Positions 23,404 to 31,355 of a DNA stretch of 32,395 nt are shown here, in pieces. Location: positions 1 to 32,395 of the forward strand of contig JAURME010000036.1 in the NCBI GenBank assembly GCA_030830865.1. Reading direction: 5' to 3'. The number at the start of each line of letters is the position of its first letter. The first letter of the stretch is position 1. Position numbers and translations under genes: made by a program. The notes under the pieces are model-generated. The model worked only from the letters and a program-made list of their open reading frames with translations. It did not search any database and had not been told where the DNA came from. Source of the stretch: Candidatus Nanopelagicales bacterium (GTDB taxonomy: Bacteria > Actinomycetota > Actinomycetes > S36-B12).

Positions 23404-25472
23404 GTCGTGCCCACCTCGCTGATCCGCAGATTGGCCCACTCGTCGACGATCAGGCGGTGGCTCGACGGGACGATCGTTGTGGCGTCGGCCTGCTCGATGA
23501 CCGCCGGGCCGTCGATGCGCTGTCCCGTGCGCAGCCGCGCACGGTCGTAGACGGGGGTGGGGACTGGTTCGGCCGAGGAGTCCATGGCGACGGCCCGCTG
23601 CCCGCTCGGAGTGGGGCGGGTCGTCACCGGCTTCTGACGGCGTGCCTGCACCTTGGGCAGACGCCCGATGGCAGTGAGGTTCAACTGGTAGAGCTCGACC
23701 GGGGCATGGGGATCACGGTAGGCGTACTGGGCCTGGTAGGAGTCCTGGAAGACCTGGACGGCGGAGCCGAGGGCTCCCTTGCCTCGTCCCATCGGGATGT
23801 CCAAGGAGCGCCATTGCCCGCGGTAGCGCATGCTCACGGCGCGTTCGAGGACGATGTCCGGATCGCTGACCCCCTCGAATTCCAGACGCTCCCGCGCCTC
23901 GGCCTCGATCTCCCGGAAACGCTCCTCGAGGGTCTGCGGGTCGATGTCGCTGGCGATGCCCTGGTACATCGCCGTGAAGTCGTGCCGGATGTCGACGAGG
24001 AGACAACCGAGGGCCGAGGTGGTCCCGGGATTGGGCGGGACGATGACGGTCGGGATCCCGAGTTCCTGCGCGATGGCGACCGCATGCATGGGACCGGCAC
24101 CGCCGAATGCCACGAGGGGCGCACTGGGGGACAGTGACCTGCGCGACTGGCGCAGCAGGCGTGCGGCACTCGCCACCGCGGAGTCGGCCACCTGGATCAT
24201 CGACGAGGCCGCCTCAAGGCTGGTCAGCGTGAGAGGCCCGGCCACCCGCTCATCGACGGCCTGCCGGGCGGCTGCGACATTCAGGTCGACGACCCCGCCG
24301 GCGAGGCTGGTGCTCAGCCGTCCCAGCAGCAGGTTGGCGTCGGTGTTGGTGGGCTCGGTGCCTCCGCGCAGGTAGGACGCGGGCCCCGGATGCGCCCCAG
24401 CCGAACGAGGCCCACTGCGCAACGCTCCGGTCTCGTCGACCCAGGCGATGGTTCCGCCGCCTGCACCGATCGTCGCAAGCTCGACTCCGGGAAAGGAGAT
24501 CGGATGGCCGTACTCCACCCACCACTGCTTGGTGACTCGCACCTGTCCGTCCTGCACCAGCGTGATGTCCGAACTCGTGCCTCCCATATCGAGGGCGATC
24601 GCGTCCTGGAAGCCGCATTGCTGCGCGACGTGGCGAGCGGCCATCGCGCCTGCGGCGATACTCGAGGCGGCGAGGCGCAGGGGGAAGGCCTGGGCAAGGG
24701 GAGCGGTCATCGAGCCCCCACCGGAGTGCATGAGGAGAAGGTCCCCGCGGTAACCGGACTCCCTGAGGTAGTCCGCGAGTCGGCCGATGTACCGGGTGAC
24801 CAATGAGCCGAGGAGAGCGTTGGCCACCGTGGTGGAGAAGCGCTCGTACTCGTTGATCTCCGGCAGAACCACGCTGGAGAGGCTGACGTGGATGCCTGGA
24901 TCGACCTCCTCGAGGATGGCCCGCACCTCCTCTTCATGTCTGGAGTTCGCGTAGGAGTTGACGAAGCACACGGCAACTGTCTGGGCACCTCGGGCGGAGA
25001 CCTCCTCGGCGATTGCGACGGCCTCGGCGCGATCGAGGGGTTGGAGCACCCTTCCGGAGTAGTCGATTCGTTCGGTCACCTCAAAGCGGTCCCGCCGGCG
25101 GATGTACGGAGGGGCGACCTCGTGATACGCGTCCCAGGCGTCCTCCTGGGTGCCGTCGCGGATCTCGATCACGTCGCGGAAGCCGCGTGTGGTCACCAGC
25201 GCTGCCGGCGGGAAATCGCGCATGACCAATGCATTGGTGGTGATGGTGGTGCTGTGGATCACCTGCTGCACGGATGCGAAGTCCAGGTTCAGTGATTCGA
25301 TCGCCCTGATGACCGATGCCAACGGGTCGTCTACCGATGACGGGACCTTCGCGGTGAGCAGTTCGCCAGTGGAGTCGTCCAGGACGCACACGTCGGTGAA
25401 CGTCCCGCCCACGTCGATGGACACTCGCTGACGTGGGCCGCGCGCTCGGCGACGTCGGGGGGTCTCGGCCAT
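23400..25472 (-). CDS. hyuA: Hydantoinase A / oxoprolinase family ATP-dependent subunit (paralog 1)
   Basis: A 690-residue HyuA-family protein. The Hydant_A_N domain starts with SIDVGGTFTDVCVL (18-31), the phosphate loop of an actin-like ATPase fold. The Hydantoinase_A domain has ALDMGGTSSDITLV and TIGAGGGTIAWVDETG. VAFGGAGPMHAVAIAQELGIP precedes the C-terminal domain. IEIRDGTQEDAWDAYHEV is nearly the same in the second HyuA (27267). These subunits phosphorylate the substrate or an intermediate with ATP. The ATG at 25472 is one base after the pucR stop, and the N terminus is Arg-rich. With hyuB1 it forms one functional enzyme. Substrate unknown. Confidence 0.88.
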   Translation of the reverse strand: MAETPRRRRARGPRQRVSIDVGGTFTDVCVLDDSTGELLTAKVPSSVDDPLASVIRAIESLNLDFASVQQVIHSTTITTNALVMRDFPPAALVTTRGFRDVIEIRDGTQEDAWDAYHEVAPPYIRRRDRFEVTERIDYSGRVLQPLDRAEAVAIAEEVSARGAQTVAVCFVNSYANSRHEEEVRAILEEVDPGIHVSLSSVVLPEINEYERFSTTVANALLGSLVTRYIGRLADYLRESGYRGDLLLMHSGGGSMTAPLAQAFPLRLAASSIAAGAMAARHVAQQCGFQDAIALDMGGTSSDITLVQDGQVRVTKQWWVEYGHPISFPGVELATIGAGGGTIAWVDETGALRSGPRSAGAHPGPASYLRGGTEPTNTDANLLLGRLSTSLAGGVVDLNVAAARQAVDERVAGPLTLTSLEAASSMIQVADSAVASAARLLRQSRRSLSPSAPLVAFGGAGPMHAVAIAQELGIPTVIVPPNPGTTSALGCLLVDIRHDFTAMYQGIASDIDPQTLEERFREIEAEARERLEFEGVSDPDIVLERAVSMRYRGQWRSLDIPMGRGKGALGSAVQVFQDSYQAQYAYRDPHAPVELYQLNLTAIGRLPKVQARRQKPVTTRPTPSGQRAVAMDSSAEPVPTPVYDRARLRTGQRIDGPAVIEQADATTIVPSSHRLIVDEWANLRISEVGTT

Positions 25473-25473
25473 G

Positions 25474-27054
25474 TCAGCGGTTCTCCCGCCGGGGACTCGA
25501 TGCGGTGAGCGGCTTGGTGATCGTGTCGTGGAGCGTCAGGTACAGCAGCGTGATCGTCTCCGGGTCGGTGAGGGTCCGACCGAGATGCTCCTCGACCTTG
25601 GACAGCCGGTACCGGATCGAGTTGGGGTGCAGATGCATGGCGCGTCCAGTCTCCTGGATGTCCAGGCCGTGCCGCAGATACTCGATGAGGGTCTCGATCA
25701 GCACATCGTTCGCGGCGAGGTCTCCCAGCGCATCGGCCGCCCGGTCGCGAAGGGTGTCCGCAGGGAGATGGCCGAGAATGAAGTCGACGAACCCCACGCG
25801 GTGGAACGGCGTGAAGTGACCGGTCCGGCGGCTCGTCGCCAGCGACATCTGGGCCTGCCGCAGAGCGGCCGGTGCGGTGGTGAGGTCGTGGAAGGCGGAA
25901 CTGGCTCCGTGTCGACTCTCGGGCAGCCGCAGCACGAGTTCCTTGGTGAACCCGTCGCTGGCCGTGTGGAGGATCGCGTAGTCGCCACTGAACACTCCCA
26001 TGAGGGCCGGGGTCGCATGCTCGGCCGCCAAGGACTGCACGAGCGACAGGACTGGATCCGGCTCGGTGTCGGTTCCCCCCGCTCTGCCAGCGGCTTCGAT
26101 CACGTGCACCTGGTAGGTGCCCTCCGAGGGGAAGTGCAGCAGCACCAGACCGTCTCGCATGCGCTGGAGTCGAATGTCGGAGACGCCCTCCAGCAGTTCG
26201 ACAAGGACCTGGGCCCGCTGGATCTGATCATGCAGCAGGGCTGAGGCGAGGGTTCGCGAATGCGCCCGTAGCAGTTGCCGGACAGCGAAGCCGGTGGATC
26301 GGATGAGGCTGGCCTCGACCTCGCGACCGGTGGGCCAGGCGAGTGCCAGATAGGTGGATCTGGGTTCTGACGCGACCTCGCTGACGGCCACCTGCCAGCG
26401 TCCGACCTCCCGACGTCGGTCACTTTCGGCCCCGTGTTCAAGCACCTGCCCGATCAGGTGCACTGGGGCGTCCCCTTGTGCGGCGATGACGTCCTGACGG
26501 TCGTCGTACAACACTGCGGACACGTCCAGTGACATGGCGATCCGACGAACGAGCTCGGACTCCATGTCGCTCGCGCTCAGCGCGCCGATGAGTTCGGACT
26601 GCAGGCTCACTGCCGTGCTCAGGACCGCTACATCGTGGATGCCCGTCGACTCGTTCACCTGACGCAGGAACGCGCTCAGGGTGGCCCCCGGAGGCAGCGC
26701 GAGGATCGGCAGCCCAGCGTGGACCGCCTCGTCAAGCAGGGGCTCGGGCGGGCGCGACCATGGGCGTCCGAGTCGAATGACGACGCCGCTCGCGTGGCGC
26801 GCGGCTGCCTCCCGCACGAAGGTGCGCAGCTCTGGTTCGCCAACCCCTGCCAGAGGGCGGCCGTCGGTGGCCACGAGCCATCCCGGCTCCAGGGCGGACA
26901 GGCCGTCGGGTCCCTCCGCCAAGCAGGCCCCCAGGACAATCGCCCGCGGGTCGGGCGCGGCACCACCAGCCTGGTCCAGCGAGGCCAGAGTCATGACTCC
27001 GCCGAGGGTGATCTCCGGCGACGCCACGTCAGGTAACGATTTTGTCACAGACAC
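25474..27054 (-). CDS. PucR-family transcriptional regulator
   Basis: A 526-residue regulator. The N-terminal third resembles the purine-catabolism-regulator sensing domain (about 20-150). The middle has a GGDEF-related fold typical of CdaR/PucR proteins. The C-terminal helix-turn-helix is GRAMHLHPNSIRYRLSKVEEHLGRTL, the conserved PucR HTH. Such regulators usually control nearby catabolic or amide-degradation genes by binding a metabolite. It is first in the leftward operon and divergent from hyuA2, so it probably controls both. The GTG at 27054 gives the longest frame; an internal ATG at 26996 is an alternative because the first 20 residues are not family-like. GAGGAG lies about 13 bases upstream. 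Confidence 0.87.
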   Translation of the reverse strand: MSVTKSLPDVASPEITLGGVMTLASLDQAGGAAPDPRAIVLGACLAEGPDGLSALEPGWLVATDGRPLAGVGEPELRTFVREAAARHASGVVIRLGRPWSRPPEPLLDEAVHAGLPILALPPGATLSAFLRQVNESTGIHDVAVLSTAVSLQSELIGALSASDMESELVRRIAMSLDVSAVLYDDRQDVIAAQGDAPVHLIGQVLEHGAESDRRREVGRWQVAVSEVASEPRSTYLALAWPTGREVEASLIRSTGFAVRQLLRAHSRTLASALLHDQIQRAQVLVELLEGVSDIRLQRMRDGLVLLHFPSEGTYQVHVIEAAGRAGGTDTEPDPVLSLVQSLAAEHATPALMGVFSGDYAILHTASDGFTKELVLRLPESRHGASSAFHDLTTAPAALRQAQMSLATSRRTGHFTPFHRVGFVDFILGHLPADTLRDRAADALGDLAANDVLIETLIEYLRHGLDIQETGRAMHLHPNSIRYRLSKVEEHLGRTLTDPETITLLYLTLHDTITKPLTASSPRRENR

Positions 27055-27135
27055 GAATACGTCACGTCTCCTCGAGGAGTGGGATCGCTCTTTCCCCTCA
27101 CGGTAGCCGCTTCACCACCGTCGCGCAGCAAAGTC

Positions 27136-27152
27136 TTTGGAGATTCTCCAAA
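27136..27152. promoter_or_regulatory. 17-bp palindromic operator candidate in the pucR/hyuA2 spacer
   Basis: TTTGGAGATTCTCCAAA is a perfect 8-bp inverted repeat around a single central T, and is A/T-richer than its surroundings. It lies about 66-82 bases upstream of the predicted hyuA2 transcription start, a position suited to an activator. Binding by the adjacent PucR protein is inferred. Confidence 0.55.
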
Positions 27153-27182
27153 AGACACCCTCGATTTGTGTACCTACGTCCA

Positions 27183-27211
27183 TTGCCGCACGACCCCTCG
27201 ACTCGTAGTTT
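27183..27211 (+). promoter_or_regulatory. Promoter of hyuA2-hyuB2 operon
   Basis: TTGCCG (27183-27188) and TAGTTT (27206-27211) are separated by 17 bases, the best -35/-10 pair seen in the window. Start is predicted near 27218, giving a leader of about 50 bases. GAGAGG at 27255-27260 forms a Shine-Dalgarno site six bases before the ATG. Confidence 0.5.
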
Positions 27212-27266
27212 CCTCGCATTCCCTGGGGTCGGATTCGGCCCGAATGGAGCTAGCGAGAGGTAGACG

Positions 27267-29321
27267 ATGGGGTCTTTGCGTGTGGCAGTGGACGTCGGAG
27301 GCACGTTCACTGATGTCTTCGTCCTCGACGAGGCGACGTCCGAGACGAGGGTCGGCAAGGTGCCCTCGACACCGGACGATCCGGGCCGTGCCGTCCTGCA
27401 GGCGGCCAAGTCCGTCGACGTCGACCTGAAGGACGTCGTCCTGTTCAGCCACGGCACGACCGTGGCCACCAACGCCCTGATCACCCGGCGGTTCCCGACC
27501 GCTGCGATGGTGACGACGAAGGGCTTCCGCGATGTCATCGAGATCCGGGACGGCACCAAAGAGGATCTGTGGGACGCCTACAAGGACGTCGCCAAGCCCT
27601 ACATCCGCCGGCGGGACCGCTACGAGGTCACCGAGCGGGTTGACTACCAGGGCAAGGAACTCGTGCCGCTGGATGAGGCTGAGGCGCGGGAACTCGCGGC
27701 CCGACTGCGCAAGAAGGGCGTGAAGACGATCGCGGTGTGTTTCGCGAACTCCTACGCGAACGGCGACCATGAGAAGCGCATGAAGGAGATTCTGGAGGAG
27801 GAACTGCCCGGCGTGCGCATCAGCACGTCAAGCGAGGTCCTCCCGGAGATCTTCGAGCACGACCGCTTCAACACCACGGTCGCCAACGCCGTCCTGGCTC
27901 CGCTCGTGGGCGACTACGTCAACGAGCTCAGTGAGAACCTCAAGAACGACGGCTATGAAGGCGACCTCCTCCTGCTCCACTCCGGCGGAGGCTCCATGAC
28001 AAACCGCATGGTGCAGAAGTACGCGGTGCGCCTCGCGGCCTCGGGCATCGCGGCCGGGGCGATCGCCGCCCGGCATCTGGCCTTGGAGGCGGGCTTCCCG
28101 AATGCCATCGGCCTCGACATGGGTGGCACGAGCACGGACATCGCCCTGGTGTACGACGGCGACATCCGTGTCACCAAGGAGTGGCACGTCGAGTACGGCT
28201 ACCCCATCTGCTTCCCGAGCATCGAGGTGCTGACCATCGGTGCTGGTGGCGGATCCCTCGCCTGGATCGACGCGGCGGGATCGCTGCGCAACGGTCCCCA
28301 ATCGGCGGGTGCGACTCCGGGTCCTGCGGCGTACGGCACGGGTGGCACCCAGCCGACGAACACCGACGCGAACGTCGTCCTCAACCGCCTGGGCACCAAG
28401 CTTGCCGGCGGCAAGATGACCCTGCAGCCCGACTTGGCCCGTGAGGCCATCCACTCCGGGGTCGCCGAGCCCTTCGGCATGACCGACGAGGAGGCGGCGC
28501 TGGCCGTCGTCAAGGTTGCGAACGCCAACATGGCCGATGCCGTCCGACTGGTGTCCATCCGTCGGGGCTACGACCCCCGTGAGTTCGCCCTGGTGGCGTT
28601 CGGCGGCGCGGGTGCGCTCCACGGAGCGGCTCTCGCCCGCGAACTGTCCATCCCCACGGTGCTCGTACCTCCGAATCCGGGCGTTACGTCAGCCCTCGGC
28701 TGCCTGCTCGTGGACATCCGGCACGACATGTCCGTCATGTACCAGAAGGCCCTGGCGGATGCGAGTTCCGAGGAGATGGAGGAGATCTACCAGTCCATGG
28801 AGCGTGACGCGGCTGCACACCTCGCGGCCGAGGGCGTGAGCCCGGAGCAGGTGGTGCTGGAGCGCACCGCGGCCATGCGCTACCTGGGCCAGTGGCGGTC
28901 CCTGACGGTCACCCTGGGTCAGGGACCGGATCCGCTGCAGGATGCCGTGGGTCGCTTCCACCGCGAACATGAGCGTGAGTACTCCTTCAGTGAGGAGACG
29001 GCCCCCGTCGAGATCTATCAGCTCGGGCTTCGCGCCATCGGTGTGACGCCCAAGCCGACTCTCGCCTCGGGCGAGGTGGTGACGGCAGAGCCTCCTGCTC
29101 CCAAGGAGATCCGCGAGGTCTGGTTCGAGGGTGAGGACGGAGCAGGACGCCCGACGCAGACGCCGGTCTACGAGCGATCGGAACTGCTTCCCGGGGTCAC
29201 GGCCCATGGTCCGGCAATCATCGACCAGCTCGACTCGACCACCGTCGTCCCCCCGCACACGCGCTGGGAGATCGACAAGAACTGGAACATCCTGATCCAC
29301 ATCCTGGAGGTGTCGCAATGA
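27267..29321 (+). CDS. hyuA: Hydantoinase A / oxoprolinase family ATP-dependent subunit (paralog 2)
   Basis: A 684-residue HyuA-family protein with AVDVGGTFTDVFVLDE (7-22) and LDMGGTSTDIALVYDG as the two phosphate-binding segments. Also present are TIGAGGGSLAWIDAAG, VAFGGAGALHGAALAREL and a C-terminal DQLDSTTVVPPHTRWEID. It is clearly a paralog of the protein at 23400-25472: the same IEIRDGTxEDxWDAY and PYIRRRDR segments occur in both. A near-complete second set implies two substrates or two isoenzymes. It overlaps hyuB2 (ATGA) and has its own promoter and ribosome site. It lacks the Arg-rich N-terminal extension of paralog 1. Substrate unknown. Confidence 0.89.
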   Translation: MGSLRVAVDVGGTFTDVFVLDEATSETRVGKVPSTPDDPGRAVLQAAKSVDVDLKDVVLFSHGTTVATNALITRRFPTAAMVTTKGFRDVIEIRDGTKEDLWDAYKDVAKPYIRRRDRYEVTERVDYQGKELVPLDEAEARELAARLRKKGVKTIAVCFANSYANGDHEKRMKEILEEELPGVRISTSSEVLPEIFEHDRFNTTVANAVLAPLVGDYVNELSENLKNDGYEGDLLLLHSGGGSMTNRMVQKYAVRLAASGIAAGAIAARHLALEAGFPNAIGLDMGGTSTDIALVYDGDIRVTKEWHVEYGYPICFPSIEVLTIGAGGGSLAWIDAAGSLRNGPQSAGATPGPAAYGTGGTQPTNTDANVVLNRLGTKLAGGKMTLQPDLAREAIHSGVAEPFGMTDEEAALAVVKVANANMADAVRLVSIRRGYDPREFALVAFGGAGALHGAALARELSIPTVLVPPNPGVTSALGCLLVDIRHDMSVMYQKALADASSEEMEEIYQSMERDAAAHLAAEGVSPEQVVLERTAAMRYLGQWRSLTVTLGQGPDPLQDAVGRFHREHEREYSFSEETAPVEIYQLGLRAIGVTPKPTLASGEVVTAEPPAPKEIREVWFEGEDGAGRPTQTPVYERSELLPGVTAHGPAIIDQLDSTTVVPPHTRWEIDKNWNILIHILEVSQ

Positions 29322-31303
29322 CCGCCACGCTGGAGCGCACGACCGGAGAGGGTCACCTCGACCCGGTGACCTTCGAGGTGCTGAAGAACGCCTTCACCAC
29401 TTCTGTAGACCTGATGAGCGCGCAGATCCTGCGCACCTGTCACTCGTTCGTCATCTATGCGCGGGACTTCTCATGCGCTTTGGTGGACGCCAAGGGCAAC
29501 ACCGTCATGCAGGGTAGCCAGGACGTCGCCGTCCATGTAGGCACCCTGCACTTCGGTGCCCAGGCCATCCTGGAGAGGTTCCGAGGGGACATCCACCCGG
29601 GCGACATCTTCGGAGTCAATGATCCCTACTCCGGCGGTACGCACTTCAACGATGTGCGCATCGTCCGCCCCATCTTCGCCGACGGCGAGCTGATCGCCTT
29701 CGCGATGTCGATGGGTCACTGGTCCGACATGGGTGGCACTGTTCCCGGCTCCTTCGACGTCAATGCCACGGAGCACTTTGGCGAGGGCTTCCGCATGGTG
29801 CCGGTGAAGCTGTGGGACAAGGGTGAGTTCCGGCAGGACGTCGCCGAACTCATCGTTGCCAACACCCGCGCACCTGCATCGAACCTCGGTGACATGCGCG
29901 CCCAAGCGGAGGCGACTGGCGTGTGCGAGCGGGAGATCCTGCGCCTGACCCACAAGTACGGCCGCGACACCGTGGTCAATGCTTTTGAGGAGGTCCAGAA
30001 CTACGTCGAGCGTCTGACCCGGGCACGCATCGCTGAGTTGCCCGACGGCGAGTGGGAGGCGGTCGACTACATCGACTACGACCCGGCCCACGGGGAGGGC
30101 CTTGTCCCGGTCAAGGTCAAGATGCGAATCCAGGGCGATCAGATCCACTACGACCTATCGGAGTCCGCCCCAGCCGTGGCGAGCTTCCTGAACTCGGGAT
30201 TCGGTGCGTCCTTCTCCGGTGTCGTTGCTGGCACGAAGACCTTCTTCCCGGACATCCCGCTCAACTCCGGCTTCTACCGGGCCATCACCTGCGATCTGGG
30301 CCCAGAGGGGACGGTGGTCAACGCCGGCTGGCCGATCGCCGTGACCGGCTTCTGCTCCGGCCCTTACGAGAAGATCATGAGCGCGATCTTCGAACTGTGG
30401 TCCGGACTCATGCCCGAGCGTGCGATCGCCTGCTCGTTCAACCTGGAGTACCTGCTCATCGGCGGACGTGACGCGCGGACCGACGACGGTGGTTTCTTCA
30501 TGTGGTACGACTGGATGGTCGGCGGCTGGGGCGGGCGCAATGGCAAGGACGGCGCGAACTGCACGTCCCCGCTGTTCGGTGTGGGTCTCGCCGTCCAGCC
30601 TTTCGAGGGGCAGGAGCGTCTGACCCCCGTCATCACCGACCGACACGAGATTGTCACGGACTCCGGCGGGCCCGGCCGCTACCGCGGAGGATGTGGTGTC
30701 GAGAAGGGTGGCACGCTCACCCAGCCTGACAAGGCGGTCATGAGCTACTGCTGTGACCGGGCGCGCAATGTCGCCTGGGGCGTGGCCGGCGGCCTGCCCT
30801 CTACCCCGCACGGGGTGTGGCTCAACAAGGGTGCGGACAACGAGAAGTTCCTCGGAGCCGTGTTCTCCAACGTCCCGGTCAGCCCAGGCGACCAGTTCAC
30901 CCGACCCTCTGCCGGCGGCGGTGGCTACGGTGATCCTCTGGACCGCCCGGCCGAAGAGGTCGTCGAAGACATCATGGACGGCTACGTCTCCGTCGAGCGT
31001 GCCGCCAAGGACTACGGGGTCGTCGTCATCGTTAATGATGCTGACACCGACGACTACTCACTGGACGCTGGGGCCACCGAGGCCCTGCGCTCGGAGATCC
31101 GTGGGAAGCGACTCGACTGGCTCGAGGAGGATGCCCAGTCGATCGCTGATCGCTACAAGGCGGGGGAACTGAACGAGCTCGACCTGATCCGGCAGTACGG
31201 CGTCATCGTCGACTGGGGATCCGGTGAGCTCTTCCCGAAGACGACCCAGCAGTTCCGCGATCTGATGAAGAAGCGGGCCGCGAGCTTCTGGGCGGCGGCG
31301 TGA
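29318..31303 (+). CDS. hyuB: Hydantoinase B / acetone-carboxylase-alpha family subunit (paralog 2)
   Basis: A 661-residue HyuB-family protein, partner of the preceding HyuA with which it overlaps by four bases. Segments in order are DPVTFEVLKNAFTTSVDLMS, CHSFVIYARDFSCALVDAKG, NDPYSGGTHFNDVRIVRP, GHWSDMGGTVPGSFD, FMWYDWMVGGWGGRNGKDG, MSYCCDRARNVAWG and SAGGGGYGDPLDR. The C-terminal part GYVSVERAAKDYGVVVI and VDWGSGEL is shared with HyuB paralog 1. No acetone-carboxylase gamma subunit gene follows, which favours a hydantoinase, oxoprolinase or lactamase-type reaction over acetone carboxylation. A substrate-binding lipoprotein gene follows after 52 bases on the same strand. Confidence 0.89.
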   Translation: MTATLERTTGEGHLDPVTFEVLKNAFTTSVDLMSAQILRTCHSFVIYARDFSCALVDAKGNTVMQGSQDVAVHVGTLHFGAQAILERFRGDIHPGDIFGVNDPYSGGTHFNDVRIVRPIFADGELIAFAMSMGHWSDMGGTVPGSFDVNATEHFGEGFRMVPVKLWDKGEFRQDVAELIVANTRAPASNLGDMRAQAEATGVCEREILRLTHKYGRDTVVNAFEEVQNYVERLTRARIAELPDGEWEAVDYIDYDPAHGEGLVPVKVKMRIQGDQIHYDLSESAPAVASFLNSGFGASFSGVVAGTKTFFPDIPLNSGFYRAITCDLGPEGTVVNAGWPIAVTGFCSGPYEKIMSAIFELWSGLMPERAIACSFNLEYLLIGGRDARTDDGGFFMWYDWMVGGWGGRNGKDGANCTSPLFGVGLAVQPFEGQERLTPVITDRHEIVTDSGGPGRYRGGCGVEKGGTLTQPDKAVMSYCCDRARNVAWGVAGGLPSTPHGVWLNKGADNEKFLGAVFSNVPVSPGDQFTRPSAGGGGYGDPLDRPAEEVVEDIMDGYVSVERAAKDYGVVVIVNDADTDDYSLDAGATEALRSEIRGKRLDWLEEDAQSIADRYKAGELNELDLIRQYGVIVDWGSGELFPKTTQQFRDLMKKRAASFWAAA

Positions 31304-31355
31304 CCGACACGACTCCCGTGGCGGCAGCGGCGGTACTCACACAAAGGAGAGGTGC

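Noticed and set aside
21376-31303. hyuAB pairs as acetone carboxylase (acxAB)
   Set aside because: Subunit sizes (about 660-690) fit HyuA/HyuB, and no small gamma-subunit gene follows either pair, although family membership alone does not exclude carboxylation.
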